Assembly (NCBI GenBank): GCA_020846955.1
Contig: JADLCZ010000041.1
Location: 1-14,194 of the forward strand
Length of the DNA stretch: 14,194 nucleotides
Direction of reading: 5' to 3'
Origin: Candidatus Nomurabacteria bacterium
Lineage (GTDB): Bacteria > Patescibacteriota > Minisyncoccia > Phycocordibacterales > UBA9973
How positions within the stretch are numbered: the stretch's first letter is position 1; every line of letters begins with the position of its first letter. This document shows positions 13,326 through 14,194 of the stretch, one piece after another. A program made the position numbers and the translations under genes. The notes under the pieces are model-generated. The model did not search any database, was not told where the DNA came from, and saw only the letters and a list, made by a program, of their open reading frames with translations.

Positions 13326-13904
13326 TTATTTCTTCTTTTTTGCTACTACTTTTTTTGTTGGAGTTGTAACCTTCTTTACTGTGGCTTTTGCTACAGCTTT
13401 CTTTAAATTGATTTTAACTACTGGCTTTGCAACAATTGGTGCAACTTTTGCAACTGGAGCAGTAACTTTCGGAGTTGAAGTGTTTGTCATCTTCTCCATC
13501 AATGTTACAAGGCGATCCATTTTGGAATTCAAATCTCTTAATTGATTTTTCATTTCATCATTTGCTGGTTGTACACGCGCAATCTCTGGGCGTTGAGCTC
13601 CCCGATCAAATTCTCTTCGTGGAGCTCTGTCACCAAAATCTCTTCTTGGTTTGCGATCTACACCCTCGCGCTTGCTACTGAAACAGTCGTTGCAATAAAC
13701 TGGCTTCTCGTTTGAAGGGCGGAAAGGGACTTCGCAAATCTTGCTACATTCACTGCAAGTTGCTTTGTGCATATCTCTACTTTCTCTGTCTCCACCACGA
13801 TCACCACCGAAACTTCTTTTTTGGAAACTTGGTCGGCCACCTCGATCATTTCCATAGCGATTACCTCCTCCCCCTCTACTACCTCCTCTGTTAAAATCTC
13901 CCAT
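13326..13904 (-). CDS. CxxC-x17-CxxC zinc-ribbon protein with RGG-like and Lys/Ala-rich ends
   Basis: The 192-residue protein has three parts. Residues 1-45 are Gly/Arg/Asp-rich (FNRGGSRGGGGNRYGNDRGG). Residues 46-76 hold C50-S-E-C53, exactly 17 residues, then C71-N-D-C74, within CEVPFRPSNEKPVYCNDC; this is the CxxC-x17-CxxC domain common in CPR bacteria, expected to bind zinc. A short amphipathic helix, NDEMKNQLRDLNSKMDRLVTL, follows (about 115-135), then a tail rich in Lys, Ala, Val and Pro (145-192) like histone H1 tails. Nucleic-acid (RNA or DNA) binding is likely from composition; no enzyme activity is visible. I choose ATG 13904 because GGAG lies 10 nt upstream; a GTG at 13922 is the alternative. 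It is monocistronic, with a strong terminator. Confidence 0.8.
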   Translation of the reverse strand: MGDFNRGGSRGGGGNRYGNDRGGRPSFQKRSFGGDRGGDRESRDMHKATCSECSKICEVPFRPSNEKPVYCNDCFSSKREGVDRKPRRDFGDRAPRREFDRGAQRPEIARVQPANDEMKNQLRDLNSKMDRLVTLMEKMTNTSTPKVTAPVAKVAPIVAKPVVKINLKKAVAKATVKKVTTPTKKVVAKKKK

Positions 13905-13957
13905 ATAATTTATTCTCCACACTGGTGGACTAAGCTAATTTTTAATATATTGACATG

Positions 13958-13988
13958 TTAGCATTTTTAAGTCGTAAATGCAAGCTAA
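13958..13988 (-). other. Hairpin overlapping the end of the metallopeptidase gene
   Basis: The inverted repeat TTAGC..GCATTT / AAATGC-TAA has stems GCATTT (13961-13966) and AAATGC (13976-13981), with outer TTAGC/GCTAA separated by two unpaired bases. It spans the stop codon at 13985. No T-run follows, so an intrinsic terminator is not supported. It may be an mRNA 3'-end structure. Confidence 0.3.
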
Positions 13989-14194
13989 TACAATTTGATT
14001 TTGTTCCTTTTGTCTTTATAATCTGGTATTTGTAATGCAACATTGGCCCAGAATCTGCTACTATGATTCATCTCTTTCAGATGGCAGAGCTCGTGGACTA
14101 TTATATAGTCCTGCAATTCCTCTGGCAGGAGGGCAATTTTGTAATTAAAATTCAAATTCTTCTTACCACTACAGCTCCCCCAGCGAGTCTTTTG
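13985..14194 (-). CDS. YgjP-like (DUF45) metallopeptidase, C-terminal part
   Basis: The gene enters from the right edge, leaving 69 residues and a TAG at 13985-13987. The fragment reads KTRWGSCSGKKNLNFNYKIA, then LPEELQDYIIVHELCHLKEMNHSSRFW. This is the signature of the YgjP/DUF45 (WLM/SprT-related) zinc metallopeptidase family: 'TRWGSCS', HELCH as the zinc-binding H-E-x-x-H with the catalytic glutamate, and a third histidine in NHSxxFW. All visible zinc ligands and the catalytic residue are intact. Substrates of these enzymes are mostly unknown. The tail IPDYKDKRNKIKLY is a little longer than the core domain. The N-terminal part and promoter lie outside the window. Confidence 0.9.
   Translation of the reverse strand, partial: QKTRWGSCSGKKNLNFNYKIALLPEELQDYIIVHELCHLKEMNHSSRFWANVALQIPDYKDKRNKIKLY

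Noticed and set aside
13923..13984. Intergenic stretch checked for a promoter with -10 near TATATT for the zinc-ribbon gene
   Set aside because: No -35 at acceptable spacing and several equally weak AT-rich hexamers; no single promoter can be supported.
1..14194. CRISPR array, tRNA/rRNA genes, insertion sequences, replication origin
   Set aside because: No spaced repeats, no tRNA-like cloverleaf or CCA end, no transposase-like protein, and only one DnaA box were seen by eye. A covariance-model search would be needed to exclude small RNAs fully.

Overview
The window is AT-rich and gene-dense. It reads as a chromosomal fragment of a Candidate Phyla Radiation (Patescibacteria, Parcubacteria-like) bacterium. 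I infer this from the gene set (a CxxC-x17-CxxC zinc-ribbon protein, shortened RsmI and SpoU methylases, a DUF4015-type glycosidase, a minimal CNNM/CorC-like protein), very tight gene packing and few Shine-Dalgarno sites. TGA acts as a normal stop (gene ending at 7061), which argues against the Gracilibacteria/SR1 code. I recognise no gene that fixes the genus. Every gene I accept is on the minus strand, so transcription runs from high to low coordinates.

Layout in transcription order. At 14194-13985 lies the C-terminus of a YgjP-like (DUF45) metallopeptidase. At 13904-13326 is a Gly/Arg-rich zinc-ribbon protein closed by a strong terminator. At 13188-12979 is a 69-residue unknown protein whose promoter contains a perfect Gram-positive-type LexA (SOS) box, followed by lexA itself (12841-12272). 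Next comes a type II restriction-modification cassette, C5 methyltransferase then PD-(D/E)XK endonuclease (12239-10199). It is bounded by an 11-bp direct repeat, and each copy overlaps a -10 element. A 21-codon basic microprotein gene (10129-10064) and a second terminator with almost the same stem follow. Then come a DUF2231 membrane protein, the ribosome-assembly GTPase YihA/EngB, and an apparent operon of AI-2E-family permease, TrmH/SpoU methylase and P2-type cation ATPase (8838-4370). The rest is a CNNM/CorC-like protein plus a short SpoU methylase (4329-2826), DoxX plus RsmI (2785-1722), and a small membrane protein, DUF4015 glycosidase and S41 protease (1703-1, the last cut by the window edge).

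The theme that unifies the window is its start architecture. Six genes (starts at 1703, 4329, 8838, 9450, 10000, 13188) have a -10 hexamer exactly 6 nt upstream of the start codon, so the start codon should be the first transcribed base (leaderless mRNA); four of the six also carry an extended -10 TGn. Genes inside operons mostly abut or overlap the preceding stop and lack a visible Shine-Dalgarno. Only rsmI and the zinc-ribbon gene have a convincing one. This rule also corrects several starts, because longer reading frames would run through the promoter.

The most interesting system is the SOS locus: an uncharacterised small protein under an apparent LexA operator, next to lexA, with a restriction-modification cassette just downstream. 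No tRNA, rRNA, CRISPR array, IS element or gene-free stretch over 300 bases is visible.
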